A stretch of 64,000 nt of DNA from positions 9,946,953-10,010,952 of the forward strand of contig NC_088324.1 in NCBI RefSeq assembly GCF_910592395.1. The letters run 5' to 3'. The stretch comes from Lineus longissimus. Lineage: Eukaryota; Nemertea; Pilidiophora; Heteronemertea; Lineidae. Both the position numbers and the translations under genes were made by a program. Positions within the stretch are counted from its first letter, which is position 1; the number at the start of each line of letters is the position of its first letter. Below are positions 34,703 through 45,971 of the stretch, in pieces. The notes beneath the pieces were generated by a model. The model had not been told where the DNA came from. It made no database searches and was given only the letters and a program-made list of their open reading frames with translations.

Positions 34703-37280
34703 ATGTACAATATCCAGGCCGCATTGCAGGCAAAGGCGTTGATGAGAAAACATAGGAAATGGGTCAAGCTTGCAATTCGAACTTTCAACACGATTCTGTG
34801 TTTGGGAATCCCACTGACACTTGTTACGAAGGATTCAGGTCGGTTGTGTTGGTGTTCCATCCATCCACTATCCAGATCCAGCGCGGGGTGTGGTCCTGGT
34901 CAGTGGTCAGCATGGATGTTATTGTTAAGCCAAATGGATATGTCCGGAGATTCCACTTAATCGCCATGGGCCTTAGCAGGCCTGCCTCTGGCTATTGCAG
35001 GCGATCCCCGTTGGCGTTGCCAAGTTTGCAACCATCATGACCGTGTGAAAACAACAAAGTTAATGTTGTAATCAGTAGTAACATCATCATGAGTCGGACT
35101 TACAACTCGGGAGTACAGACATTATACCAATGCTGTAACATATACATGTATAATGTACATTTATGGTGAATTCAGGGAGTACAGACATTATACCAATGCT
35201 GTAACATATACATGTATACAGTACATTTATGGTGAATTCAGTGTTTATCATTTCCCTCAGCTGAATGTGTGTCTTTTTCCATGTTTGGTAATGAACTGTT
35301 CACCAGATTGCTGGGTCCCCACTCACATATGAAGTTCCAAAATGAGGTCAAGTGAGTTGAGTTACAAACTACATTCTATAACTGCAATATTTCAGAGCTG
35401 CATCGACATATGCATGATGACAGTGATCCAACATTTGAGCTGATCTACTTGATACTAGTGATCGTGAGCCTTGTGGCTTACTATGTGGTGTGCTTTACGG
35501 ATCCTGGATTTGTTCCAACAGCAGGTGAAAATAAGGTAATGTTGAGATTTCTTTGATGATAGTGTATGCAGGAAGTTTATCATGGATATCATGAAAAGTC
35601 AAGTCCAAATGTATGTATATACATGTAATTGTAAAGAGCATGGACCATTACTATATCCCTTCGTCATTAGATCTGGAAAATTCATCAGATTTGGAAATTG
35701 AATTTAACTAAATCAGCTTGGTAGAGCTGAGGGGAGCTTTAAAAAGAGCCTCAAAACCTTTGGGTCAACTTTGTCCGAAGCCAAGATCCAGCTGTTTACA
35801 AAGTTATAGGCCACTCTGGCCATGAATGAAATTCAAGGTTGTGACTTTGCTGTGTCGATCAGAAACTGGTATGACTTTGTCCTTGACAAAATCTTGAGCA
35901 GCAGACACTTTGATAACAGGAACGTTGTCAATACCCAAAAGATATTGCTAAAAACTCCTTACACAAAGGACTTCTTCATCAGTCTGCTGATGACGTGAGC
36001 TGACCTCCAGGGTTAGGATATTCCTATTGATCAACCAATAAATCTGTTTCGATCTACTCTAAACGTCTTTCTCCAAATGTTTAGTCTCCTCGTATCTTCC
36101 ATGAGTCACATCTTTTGGATATGTTCGGAGATGATGACGGTGGTGATGAGCATAGCAGGAGAGTAGCTGAGGAAACCCATGGTGTGCACAGGAGATGTGG
36201 ATTTTGTGGAATTCAGGTCAGTCTGTATATACACAACAGCCTACTGTAAACCCATATAACTTTGCAGCCTTAAATTTTAGCGAAAATATCCTTTTCTGAT
36301 TTCACCACTTCAAATTCCACTAATGGTTGGGCTTTCCATTGGAATTCATTATGATCATGTTGTTATTCCCTGAATTCCCAGTTCACTTTGGTACATCGAT
36401 TGGGATAAAAGCGAAGTGGTGGACAGAGTTAGCAACCTTTACAAGATGGACCAGTGAGTTGATTTGGATTTGTAAGATTACCATGACGTTGTTATTTTAT
36501 GTAGGATATTTCTCTCTCTGTAGCAACCTTTGAGATCTCACCACTGCCATGACTGTGGGCGATGTGTACGCAAGTTTGACCATCACTGTCCTTGGGTGGA
36601 GACGTGTATTGGAGAAGGTACACACAAATATTTCCTGATCTGGTTGTTTATCTTTGAAGTCCTGATACTGTGGACGACAAAAATGACATGGTAAGTTGTT
36701 TCATCTCCTTGAACCTTCTAGCAATGAATTGAGTGAATGAGTCTATAATACGTCTTTGTAAACCATGGCCCTTGTACTGGGGGACTACCTAAAGTCAGCT
36801 ATAGATACCTACCACATTATATAGGATATAACTTTTATCTAGCTGTCATGCACTGGTGAAAACTTTGTTGAGATATGATCCTGAATAAGCTGATGTGTTC
36901 TGTTTGATATGTCTTAAATCTTCTTTTTCAGGGGATGCTTCACACGGACTGATACGTGGTACCAATGGTTCACAGAGAATTTCATTTTGCTGATGAATAT
37001 GTTCTGGCTATCCAACGGCGTCTGCGTCGTGACGGGACTGCTGTGTTTCCATTCGTACATCATGTGTGTCAACCAGACGACGTGGGAAATGATCTCTCAC
37101 AGTCGCATTACATACTTGAAACATCTGAGCTGGTCGCACAATCCATTCCATCAAGGATATATTCAGAATGTGCGAGACTTTTTGTGCAGGAGACGCTACA
37201 GGAGTTGGGAAGATTTGTATTTCCGTAACACTCGATCTGGCGTCAATTCCCATAAAAACCTGGATTTGGAAGTGGTTTGA
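34703..37280 (+). CDS. ZDHHC12: DHHC-type palmitoyltransferase, ZDHHC12-like, five exons
   Basis: Exons 34703-34838, 35396-35535, 36085-36216, 36524-36690, 36932-37280; 924 nt, 307 residues. The enzyme S-acylates cysteines of membrane-associated proteins in the Golgi/ER. The Cys-rich domain begins [18 protein letters not shown] with the catalytic DHHC at residues 155-158. Hydrophobic segments flank it: about 30-42 and 62-80 before it, and two in exons 4-5 ([33 protein letters not shown]). The C-terminal block [16 protein letters not shown], then NPF and a Cys/Trp stretch, is typical of ZDHHC12. Exon 3 carries an acidic insert (GDDDGGDEH). The exon-1 donor GTCGGT is weak but keeps frame. An earlier GTG codon is not a likely start. 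Confidence 0.92.
35109..35241. repeat. 66-67-bp direct duplication in ZDHHC12 intron 1
   Basis: GGGAGTACAGACATTATACC and its following 46 bp occur twice in tandem (35109-35174, 35175-35241) with two small differences around TACATGTATA. Confidence 0.93.
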
Positions 37281-38955
37281 GATTATTTCAAAGGTCTTGT
37301 TTTGCATTATGAAGTGATTAGCCTTTAGTGACATCTGTGAGGAGTTAGCTATTCTAGATAGTCTAGTGATATTATCATCACTTCATTATTGGCATAGATT
37401 ATGTTGCATTATAGTAATACAGATAAATGCACGTTGAATTTGGCATGATTACTACTGGTACTGGCAGCTATTTCACTGTACATGTAGGTGATGGTATGAA
37501 GAACAAATGTTTTTTTCCAATTTTATAACTTTTTACATTTATGTCCTTTGTTTCCTCTCTTCACTGGTACTGCATGCAATGCCAACATTATGTACAGAAT
37601 AAAATCAAATGAGGTGTCAGTTATAATTTATTATCATCAAGATATTTAAAGGCCAGGTTGACTGCTAAGATCTACAGTTTGATGTGATGGATTGTGGACC
37701 AAGATAAGCTCAGTTTAATTGGGGTTTTTAGATTTTAACCAGGTTCAACTGCGTAGTGTTGATTATTTTGTACTGTTTTGTTATCTACATGTAGATTTAT
37801 ATATTTTCAAGAAATTATTTCATATGGCTTGTTGTATGTTTAGATATTGAAATAAAGTTAAAAATGGACATTCCAATTTTCTAAGAACATTCCACTTCTG
37901 TTCATTCTGTGGGTTCATTCTGGTCTCAAGGGTGTGTGTACAAAGCACGCCTGCCTGTCTCTTCACGAGATGCCATGCCATTCAGTGATGAGACTGGGCA
38001 ACCTCCATTCCTTCAATAAGTGCCTTAAAGCAAACTTCGTATGAGCAATACAATGCCCTTACGGCACCTCATGAATTGATGCATATTCAAGTCATACGCG
38101 AGTTTCTGAATGGAACCTCATTGCAGAGCCTACATGTTCATCAGGCAGACTCGAGTTTACTGATCAGTGCCAGACTTATAGAGGAAATGAGAAGGTTCAT
38201 TTTCACTGCCCGAGAAAATGTTGACCGAAGAGTTGGCCGAAACATTGGTAGACGTACATCCTCTGGCAAACGGCCTGCAACACAACTTCTTCCTACGCAT
38301 GTTTCCATTGAGAGAGTAAGTATGTATCGAGTGAAATGGCCCGATATTGTCAAGGTGGTACATGTCGGGCAAAATCCCCTTTAAAGACTACCTCCACAAT
38401 CAATGGTGGTCACTAACGGGTTACGTAAAATTGTCCAGCAAGTAATCCCAGCTATGCCACAGAATGGTTGTAGAGCAAAAACAACACTTGAAGAGGACAA
38501 TATCCATTCCTTTCCTCTTTGAAGCTCCTAAATGCTTTGCAGTTGTCAACCCGAAATATATTTTTCTCGACCAAAGCTAACAACCCTCATAACTGGTGTT
38601 GCAAGAGCAGACGGGACAAACAAAAACAAACAGGACATATTTCCATACCCAATTATATTTTTCACAATAACTTGTAGTACATACATGTAGAGTGAACACG
38701 GTGGTTTACGACAGAGCAACCAAGACATGACTTCTAAATTCACTTATCAATAACTTGTTTACATGTACATTAACAGTATTCACTCTTCAAGCTCAATGAA
38801 GTGTCCCAAATTGATGGAAAGTTCAAGATATAATTCCTTCCTATATTAATAGAGCTTGCTGGCTTGTTGAACTTCGTATTCAAAGATCCACCAAAGCTAT
38901 TCAAGGGAATGTCAAAGAGTTTCCCCTTCATTGATATTCTTCACTGTGGCTACTT
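37281..38955. other. 3' UTRs and spacer between ZDHHC12 and EIF3G
   Basis: Convergent 3' flank. A 102-codon open frame (38076-38384) and its antisense shadows have no domain signal. No other feature is visible. Confidence 0.45.
37598..37856 (+). terminator. Candidate polyadenylation signals of ZDHHC12
   Basis: AATAAA at 37598-37603 and 37851-37856, 320 and 570 bp past the stop codon. Which is used cannot be decided here. Confidence 0.5.
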
Positions 38956-41900
38956 CTAAGTTGCATTTGTTGATGGCCTGAAGCGAGAGAATTAGGAACA
39001 ATATTGGTATAAATAGATAATCACCTTTAAACTGACAATCACCTTTTAAACTAAGATTCTAACAGCCTTGGTAACATGATATCAACGATTGTAATGGAAA
39101 ACATGCCTAGGCAGGCTAATATTTACTACATGTATTGTAGGGCAAAGTTAAAATGCGAATAAGTAACTTTTGGGGCGTAGAAAACCCTGGTCATGCACCC
39201 ACACCCGCACTCACTGTTAGTGCAGGATATGGAGGGGGGTGCTTTACACTAACATTCCACAAATCAGTGTCCGAACATCCGATCACTTACTTTGCCCATT
39301 CAACATTCAAGATGAGATGATCATAACCAAACCCTGACACAGAGTTTATCGCTCTAGCCGCATCTTCCTTTTTGATGTAGTTGATGAAAGCGAAGCCCTG
39401 AAAGAGGAAGGTAAAACCATCTTTGATCACATAAGTTAATTCATACTCACGTAAAGTAAGAAGAGGAAACAGGAAGGGGTGGATAGCAGAATAGACGATA
39501 TATATTCATATGATAACCAAGTCTTGCGTGATAGTAAAATATGACGTACAGTATACTAGTATTAAATATGCTCACCTTTGACTGTCCGGTGTATTTATCT
39601 TTTGCTAAATAAATTCTTGATATTCCACCGAACGGCCGGAACAGATCTTGTAGATCGGTCTCCTTTGTGTCTTCAGAAAGATTGGTCACTCGTATCGTGG
39701 CGTTTTCATCTGAAGAAAAAAAATTACCGGTATATGATATTCACTCAAACACAATTAGCTTCCTCTTGTCAGTGACCAAGCACACAACCAGCTACTTCTA
39801 TATATGCAATTTCTACTCGCGGGATCCTCGAAGAGAGAGAGAGTGTGGCAGATATGTTAGGTAGTGATTGTAGATGATTTAAAATGGCTATTTAGAGCGC
39901 AATCTGGTTGACAGATAGCCACAGCTTTTTGTGTGATGATAAGACTAAGAGAAGACTAAGGTTTGATAAACGTACCTCGCTTCTGCATTGATTCTCCACG
40001 CCCCCTATTGGCACCATTCCTTAGACTAGGCGGCACATATTTTCCCGTTTTCGAACCCATAGCAGCGGCCCCAGCATCTGCGCCATCTGTTTTGTCTCCG
40101 GTCGTGCCGTCTGGCACCTCACCCTCACCCAATGTCTCCTGAAAATCAGATGAAAAGTTTGTCCGTGGTGTTGGGGAAAGCAAACAGACCCAGGGAGATA
40201 TGTGGAAAGTTTTAGTTTTTGTACAATTGGATAAAATTTGAAGGGTCGTCCATGTCGTATCTGAATATAGTATATATTATAGAGTACCTGTAGATATTCA
40301 GTGAACAGTTATTCAACCAGCTTGACTACAAACCAATGCAAATGATTAGCAAGTGAAGAAGTATCAGGGGAAAATGACTCGGGATTAGGGGGCTCTCAGC
40401 ACCGACACAGACAACACATCGATGATGAATGAACGATGAAGGGCTTTTAGGAACACAGTAGCAAGGGTCGTGGGTCACGGACCAAATGACCATGGGCACT
40501 GTCCTCACCTGGGGAGAAAAAATGTCTTGGCAAAAGCCCAGCTTACCTGTAGAGGGGCCAGTGTATCTTTGTAAGGACACTTTGTGGTCCAATGGTCACC
40601 GCGGCAGATCCTACATGCCACAATCTTCTGTCCCTTCAGCTTGGCCAGCGGGTCATCATCTTGTTCCGTTAGTTGCGCCTCCTTGTTGTGAACCCATTGC
40701 ATGAATACATCTTCAGAGATGATGGTGTTGGACGGATTAGGTCCAGGGGGATCATTCGCAGCCAAGCCATACTTCTTCCATGCCTGAAACATATAGTGGA
40801 ATATTCCTTAGCAGACACCTCCATAAGCGGGACACCCTATTTACTAAGGACAGTTATTTGATTTTGGTCAGGAATTAGCCATTACTTCTCAATTTGCATC
40901 TCTGTGATCAGGACACCTCTCTATGAGGTACTGGCGCATACAATATCTTCTGTCACATTCTTCCAGTGTCTGCCCCCCCCCCCCGGCCGCAACTGACAAA
41001 AAAACGTGGACCTACCTTTCTTCGAGCGATTGATTTTGAGACTTTCCTAACCTCCACTTTGTAGGTTTTCACCACCTGAAATAAAGTTGTTTTCAAATCA
41101 AGATGATGGCTAATTTGTAACTTATTTGCATATGATTTACTGTCATTATCGCAGCAGTGTTCAATCACATGCCATACATGACCTTACAACATGCTGGAAT
41201 ATTCCAAAATTGCAGAAGTGTTCATTTTAGGCCTATAAATGCCATAAAAAAGAGTTGAATGGACTTGACTGCATCATGGAGGTATCATTAAGAATAGTCT
41301 CATACAAGTCAAAGCTTTTCAATGGAATGAACTCTCAATATATTATAAGCTTGCTTATAACAATGTTCTAGAAAAATATCACTAAAGATACTCAAGCATG
41401 GGTAAAATTAGTAAGGAAAAAATCCCAGACCTTCACTTTTCTTCCATCATCATCATACTTGTACTCGGTGTTAGTCTTGATTCCAGTCCGTTCATTGTAG
41501 TCGTCCTCTGGCGGAGGTAACTCACCTAGCAAAATCAAAACGATAAAAACATAGCCTTCTAATTCTTGAAAATATGTCTCAAGTTCAAATTTTGCAGGCG
41601 CTGCCAGCCTTTTTGATCGTGAAGATCTTTTGTAAATTGTATAGAATAGATAGTTCGTTTTCTCGACCTTTGGTGGTACAGGCGTATCAGGCAAAGCCAA
41701 AGGGCCAGTGGTGCTGGTGATGGAACCGATTACAGTGAAACTACGACAAGGACGGTCAAGGTAAGGAGAGCAGACGTTGATTAATTTATTTGCCTGTTGC
41801 CACCAGTCGGCTCAGTGTGAGAGTGACAGAGACCGACTCAGTCAGACACTGAGACCAAGTCAGTGATAGTGTGGTAGGCCCTAGTACAGTTCGCGAAATG

Positions 41901-42156
41901 TTAGAATTTGAATAATATGCAGTAGGCCTACATGTAAAATGTACAGCCAAAAGCATTACAATCTAATCTAGGCTATGTTTGATGAAAAAACTTACTTGTT
42001 TCAGTCAATTCGACCTGATCGGCCCAACTTGTAACGTTTCTGAAACGAGAACGTGATGTAATTGATTGATTGGATACATTATCATCATCAATGGTGACAA
42101 GATTTTGAGAAAATTGACAAAATATGGCGAAAAACTCACTCCGGATTTTCTGGCAT
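38956..42156 (-). CDS. EIF3G: Translation initiation factor eIF3 subunit G, nine exons
   Basis: Exons (minus, 5' to 3'): 42156-42140, 42039-41996, 41525-41431, 41075-41016, 40783-40547, 40138-39976, 39709-39576, 39397-39291, 38977-38956; 879 nt, 292 residues. It is a subunit of eIF3, which supports 43S scanning and reinitiation in the cytoplasm. The N-terminus MPENPE leads to SWADQVE. The zinc knuckle is C129-x2-C132-x3-H136-x4-C141 ([15 protein letters not shown]), followed by [11 protein letters not shown] and a C-terminal RRM from about residue 209 with RNP2 IRVTNL and RNP1 GFAFINY. The protein ends WAKPSTNAT, encoded across a tiny 22-nt last exon, the first exon being only 17 coding nt. 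The exon-3 donor GTCTGG is weak but conserved residues (RKVKVVKTYK) cross it in frame. Confidence 0.95.
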
Positions 42157-42550
42157 GGTGAATCCGTGAAAAGGCCGCACTTCGAAATAGTAAGCGAGGG
42201 GGCTTGTTAATTTATGCAAGTTAGTCGTATCTGTCATGTGACCTTCCTCGGCAAGTTCATAACACTACGCTCCGGACACAGTAGACAGGCCTCGTCGCTC
42301 CCCTCTCATGAGCTTCATTTATGTATAGATAGGTTGACAAATGAATTACCTTGGGAGTTTACAATACAAGAGAGTGAGTCAGGGAGCGAAACGACTTCGA
42401 TTTGGAGCGAAACAACTGGGGGCGAAACGGTCAGGAAGCGAAACGACCGGACCTCTTCAAGTGATAACAGGTAAAGCCACCATTAGTTCATAATTAGAGC
42501 TCCGACAGCCCTCGATGTGTATATCGAGGATGTAAGAAACCGCAACCAAA
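42157..42550. promoter_or_regulatory. Compact divergent promoter, EIF3G / C12orf57
   Basis: Only 394 bp separate the two start codons, so a shared bidirectional promoter is likely. About 42385-42450 holds four degenerate copies of a GGAGCGAAAC(G/A)AC motif in a row; the same core recurs as GTAGCGAAACGAC in the inverted minisatellite of the adjacent intron. Confidence 0.6.
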
Positions 42551-43745
42551 ATGGCTACCGCTGGTCCGAATTTTACCGCTGAAGATGCGAAAGGTGCTTT
42601 AGAATATTCCTTTCTCACTACAAATCGAATTTGGAGTTGTCTTGATAAATCTTAGTATATACACTTCACTTTAAACAAAAAAATTCCCCTCTCTGACCCT
42701 TTTTTCTGTCCAAAATTGCACACCAAAAAGGAGCAATTGACCTGTGTACATTTTATCGGTTTACTGTCGTTTCGCTACATTGCCAGTTCGCTACAAGTCG
42801 TTTCGCTACATGTGGCGGTCGTTTCGCTACATGGTAGGTCGTTTTGCTACATGGGCGGAGTCGTTTCGCTACATGGATGTAGGTCGTTTCGCTACATCGT
42901 AGGTCGTTTCGCTACATGGATGTAGTCATTATTTTTTCAAGTTTGTGCTAAACTCCGGGCTAAATATCTGTTGTGAATTTAGGGAAAAAATGCTCGAGTA
43001 TAGTACAATTACAGATTCGTCTTCGTAATTACAGATTCGTCTACATCCATGTAGCGAAACGACTCCACCCATGTAGCGAAACGACCTACCATGTAGCGAA
43101 ACGACTTGTAGCGAACTGGCAATGTAGCGAAACAGCCTGATACCATCCTAAACATCATCATGACTGATGACATGCAGCGTCCACCACCGTCCACCAGGTC
43201 TAAATCTTACAGATATGCTTGGCCTCCTCTTTACACTTTTATACATTTTTTGCAGCTGCAATGCGCGATATTCTTGAGGCATTCCACATGCCAGAGAATG
43301 ATGCACGGATCCAAGAAGCCAGGGACAATGCGGGGAATGACATGCTGAAGATGATGCAGATTGTTTTCCCTATCACAACGCAGATACAGATGGATGTGGT
43401 GCAGAAATATGGATTCTCTGCTGACGGAGAAGGTACTAAAATTGGTCCAAAACAAAACTTAAAACCTGATTTCATATAGATGAAACTGTTATTGTACATG
43501 TTGTAATTGGCTGTTGAGTGTTAGTGGTGGTCTGTTTCATCAATAAATGAGTAAAATCATACATTCTCTTTTCAGGAATCATTCAATTTGCCCATGCGGT
43601 GAAAATCTTTTCAAAACATGATGCTGATCTCGCCCAGTTGAACTCTGAATTGATCAGCTTCGTGATCCCACAGATGGATTCACCACCAGCTCCGCTAAGC
43701 CAGCCACAAACAAGCACTGGGGCACAAGCAGCGGCTAACTCGTGA
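42551..43745 (+). CDS. C12orf57: Protein C10 homologue (C12orf57 family), three exons
   Basis: Exons 42551-42593, 43256-43432, 43576-43745; 390 nt, 129 residues, close to the usual 126. Start MATAGPNFTAEDAK; the central conserved block reads EARDNAGNDMLKMMQIVFP, TQIQMDVVQKYGFSADGEG, then IIQFAHAVK. It is a small soluble helical protein linked in vertebrates to brain development; its biochemical role is poorly known. Intron 1 contains a large inverted minisatellite (42765-43140). AATAAA at 44281-44286 may end the transcript. Confidence 0.92.
42765..43140. repeat. Inverted minisatellite in C12orf57 intron 1
   Basis: The left arm (about 42765-42925) carries seven to eight copies of GTCGTTTCGCTACAT separated by short varied spacers. 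The right arm (about 43040-43137) carries five copies in opposite orientation (ATGTAGCGAAACGAC). The order of spacers is mirrored between arms (TGCCAG, ACAAG, GGTAG, GGGCGGA/GGGTGGA, GGATGTAG), with one extra unit in the left arm. The loop is about 115 bp. A transcript would fold into a hairpin of roughly 100 bp. Confidence 0.92.
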
Positions 43746-45971
43746 TGCGCAACAAAACTTATAAAGAACTGCTTGACAGTGAAGAGTACATAGTGACGCA
43801 AGGTTTCCATTACCGTGGGAAACTGCTTTGTAGTCGGTTACATTTGCCAAGCCATAAACTTGCATCGAAATTAAACCAGCAGCTGTAAAAAAACGTGCAG
43901 TTTCCTGCGTTGTCGGGCTGTTCCCACTGTTGTGGAAATTGGACACTAGCTGACATTCAAAATGTAGGTCACTTGTTCTGGCATGGCAGGATTTTCATCA
44001 CATGGAACTTAGCTTATTGTGACATTCTCCAAAAGCTAATATTGGAGTAACATACATGTAATACTCATTATTATGGTGCTTTGTGAATCTGTGGCTGAAG
44101 TGATTTTTGTTGGGTATAGAGTATTCCTTTGGAGTTTACAGGAACTGAAGCATAAGGAAATATGGTTATGATCTTGATCTTTGGGGAAAGTTTGGAATAT
44201 ACTGTTATGTCTTGTACCTGTATCGTAACTTATACTTTTTTTAATGAGTTCATGATTTAGTCATGATTTAGTCATGATTAAATAAATGTCTATGATTGGA
44301 ATCAAAAGTGTTGTTATTTGGTTTTCATCTGTAGTATCATTACTGGAGTTATTGTCACTGGCGGCCGGTGTATGGCAATATGGATGTACTTAAACACTCC
44401 ATTTGACACCTTTGGTGCTTCATCCGAGACGTGGTTACTGCCATCATACACAATATAGATATTCATTTGAGACATGATGCACAGCCATCTGGGCTTGGAA
44501 GCCCAATATGGACTAATTTCCATGCTCGCCAAACAACGTGATCACAACTATGGATGGACTTCCATATTGACCAAGAGAACTGTCCCAGCCATCGCAACAT
44601 ACAGGACAGGTTTCACCTTGTGAAACTGTCCCAGCCATTCAGTCGTGACTATTTCGAGCAACTAAAACACATAACTTTATATAATAGGTAAAAAAGCTTT
44701 ATTTCATGAGTATTTATTAGGTAATAACTATCAATTATTATAATAACAAGCATGGTTAATTGTGTTAAAGAAAGGTCACCACTTGGGTGACAAAGAAAGT
44801 TTTGACAAAATGTGCCAAATATATCAAACCTGTAAGTAATTGTAATTCTTATTCTTCAAGGAAATAGAGAGCAAATGACAAATCTAAGCAATTTTGAAAT
44901 AGTACATGTAGTATGTTCATGTATTCGCCACTTCCCTCAAGCAAGAGTTACACTACCACTCAGTACTCGGTAATCAGAAACCCGTTAGCCCAGTGCTCTT
45001 GTTTTCTAAACCAAACAATTATGATAACTGTCTTCTGTTTGAGGAAAGAGTCAAATACCTGAAAAACTCAGCTATCAAAGGCTGTGTTATCTCCATTCAA
45101 CCCCAGATTATTGACGGGGTGCCAACAATTGCAGTAAACAAAATGACCCCCCCCCCCCCAGCGGAATTCTCGTTCTTCTTGATCACTCGTTTCGAGTAAA
45201 GATAATAGTTACCCCTTTCTCCCGCCTAACCGAAAAGTGTGAATTTCTCCTTCCAAAACAGACTTCAAGTGTGTGAAATCAGAACCAAATGCAATTCCAT
45301 ATGAATCTTATGAAAGTTCCAAATATGCTGAACATTACTGAGACAGCATTAAAACCAGTTTGCATTCTAATCTCATGCAGGTATAAAAAGTATGAAATGT
45401 AAATTTTTTCTGAAACATTTTAATTTGGGCAACACGGACTAGAAAAAATAACGATATTATGCCCAAGACACGAGTATTACCTCTTTTTAGGACAGGTTCT
45501 GTCGATGGGATAGCACTGTGACCAGCACAGTATAAAATGATTATCATTAACATACTGTGTCAACCTGATATAGCCATTTGAGGCTCCACTGTTTTACTAT
45601 TACGAGTAAGAAAGGCCTTTTGTACATTGTACCCCGGTACCTCTCAATTGGCTAAACAGTGTCAACATAGTACTGTAATACTATACATAAACATGTAGTG
45701 TAAACTTCGATGTATTCATGGCTGATTTATGTCTATATTCACAAGGATAAAGATAACCACAACGACACAATGACAATACTAAGTGACTGAAGAATATATT
45801 CTATTCATAATTTCAAACAAACAAATTCTTCTCACTTTAGAAATCGTCACAGTACTACAGTAAACAAACCACACTGACTATGGGACTGGCAGTTAAGGAT
45901 TAACTAACATACATCAATATTTTAACATGAATTTTTTTAATAAACAATGATACTGATATGGCTTATTCGGG
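43746..45971. other. 3' UTRs and spacer between C12orf57 and COLGALT
   Basis: Contains the C12orf57 poly(A) candidate (44281) and a minus-strand AATAAA (TTTATT at 44698-44703) that could end a long COLGALT 3' UTR. A run of C lies at 45148-45158. No coding exon supportable. Confidence 0.5.

Noticed and set aside
42765-43140. CRISPR-like array of short repeats with spacers
   Set aside because: Eukaryotic intron, variable and very short spacers, opposed orientations and no cas genes; it is an inverted minisatellite.
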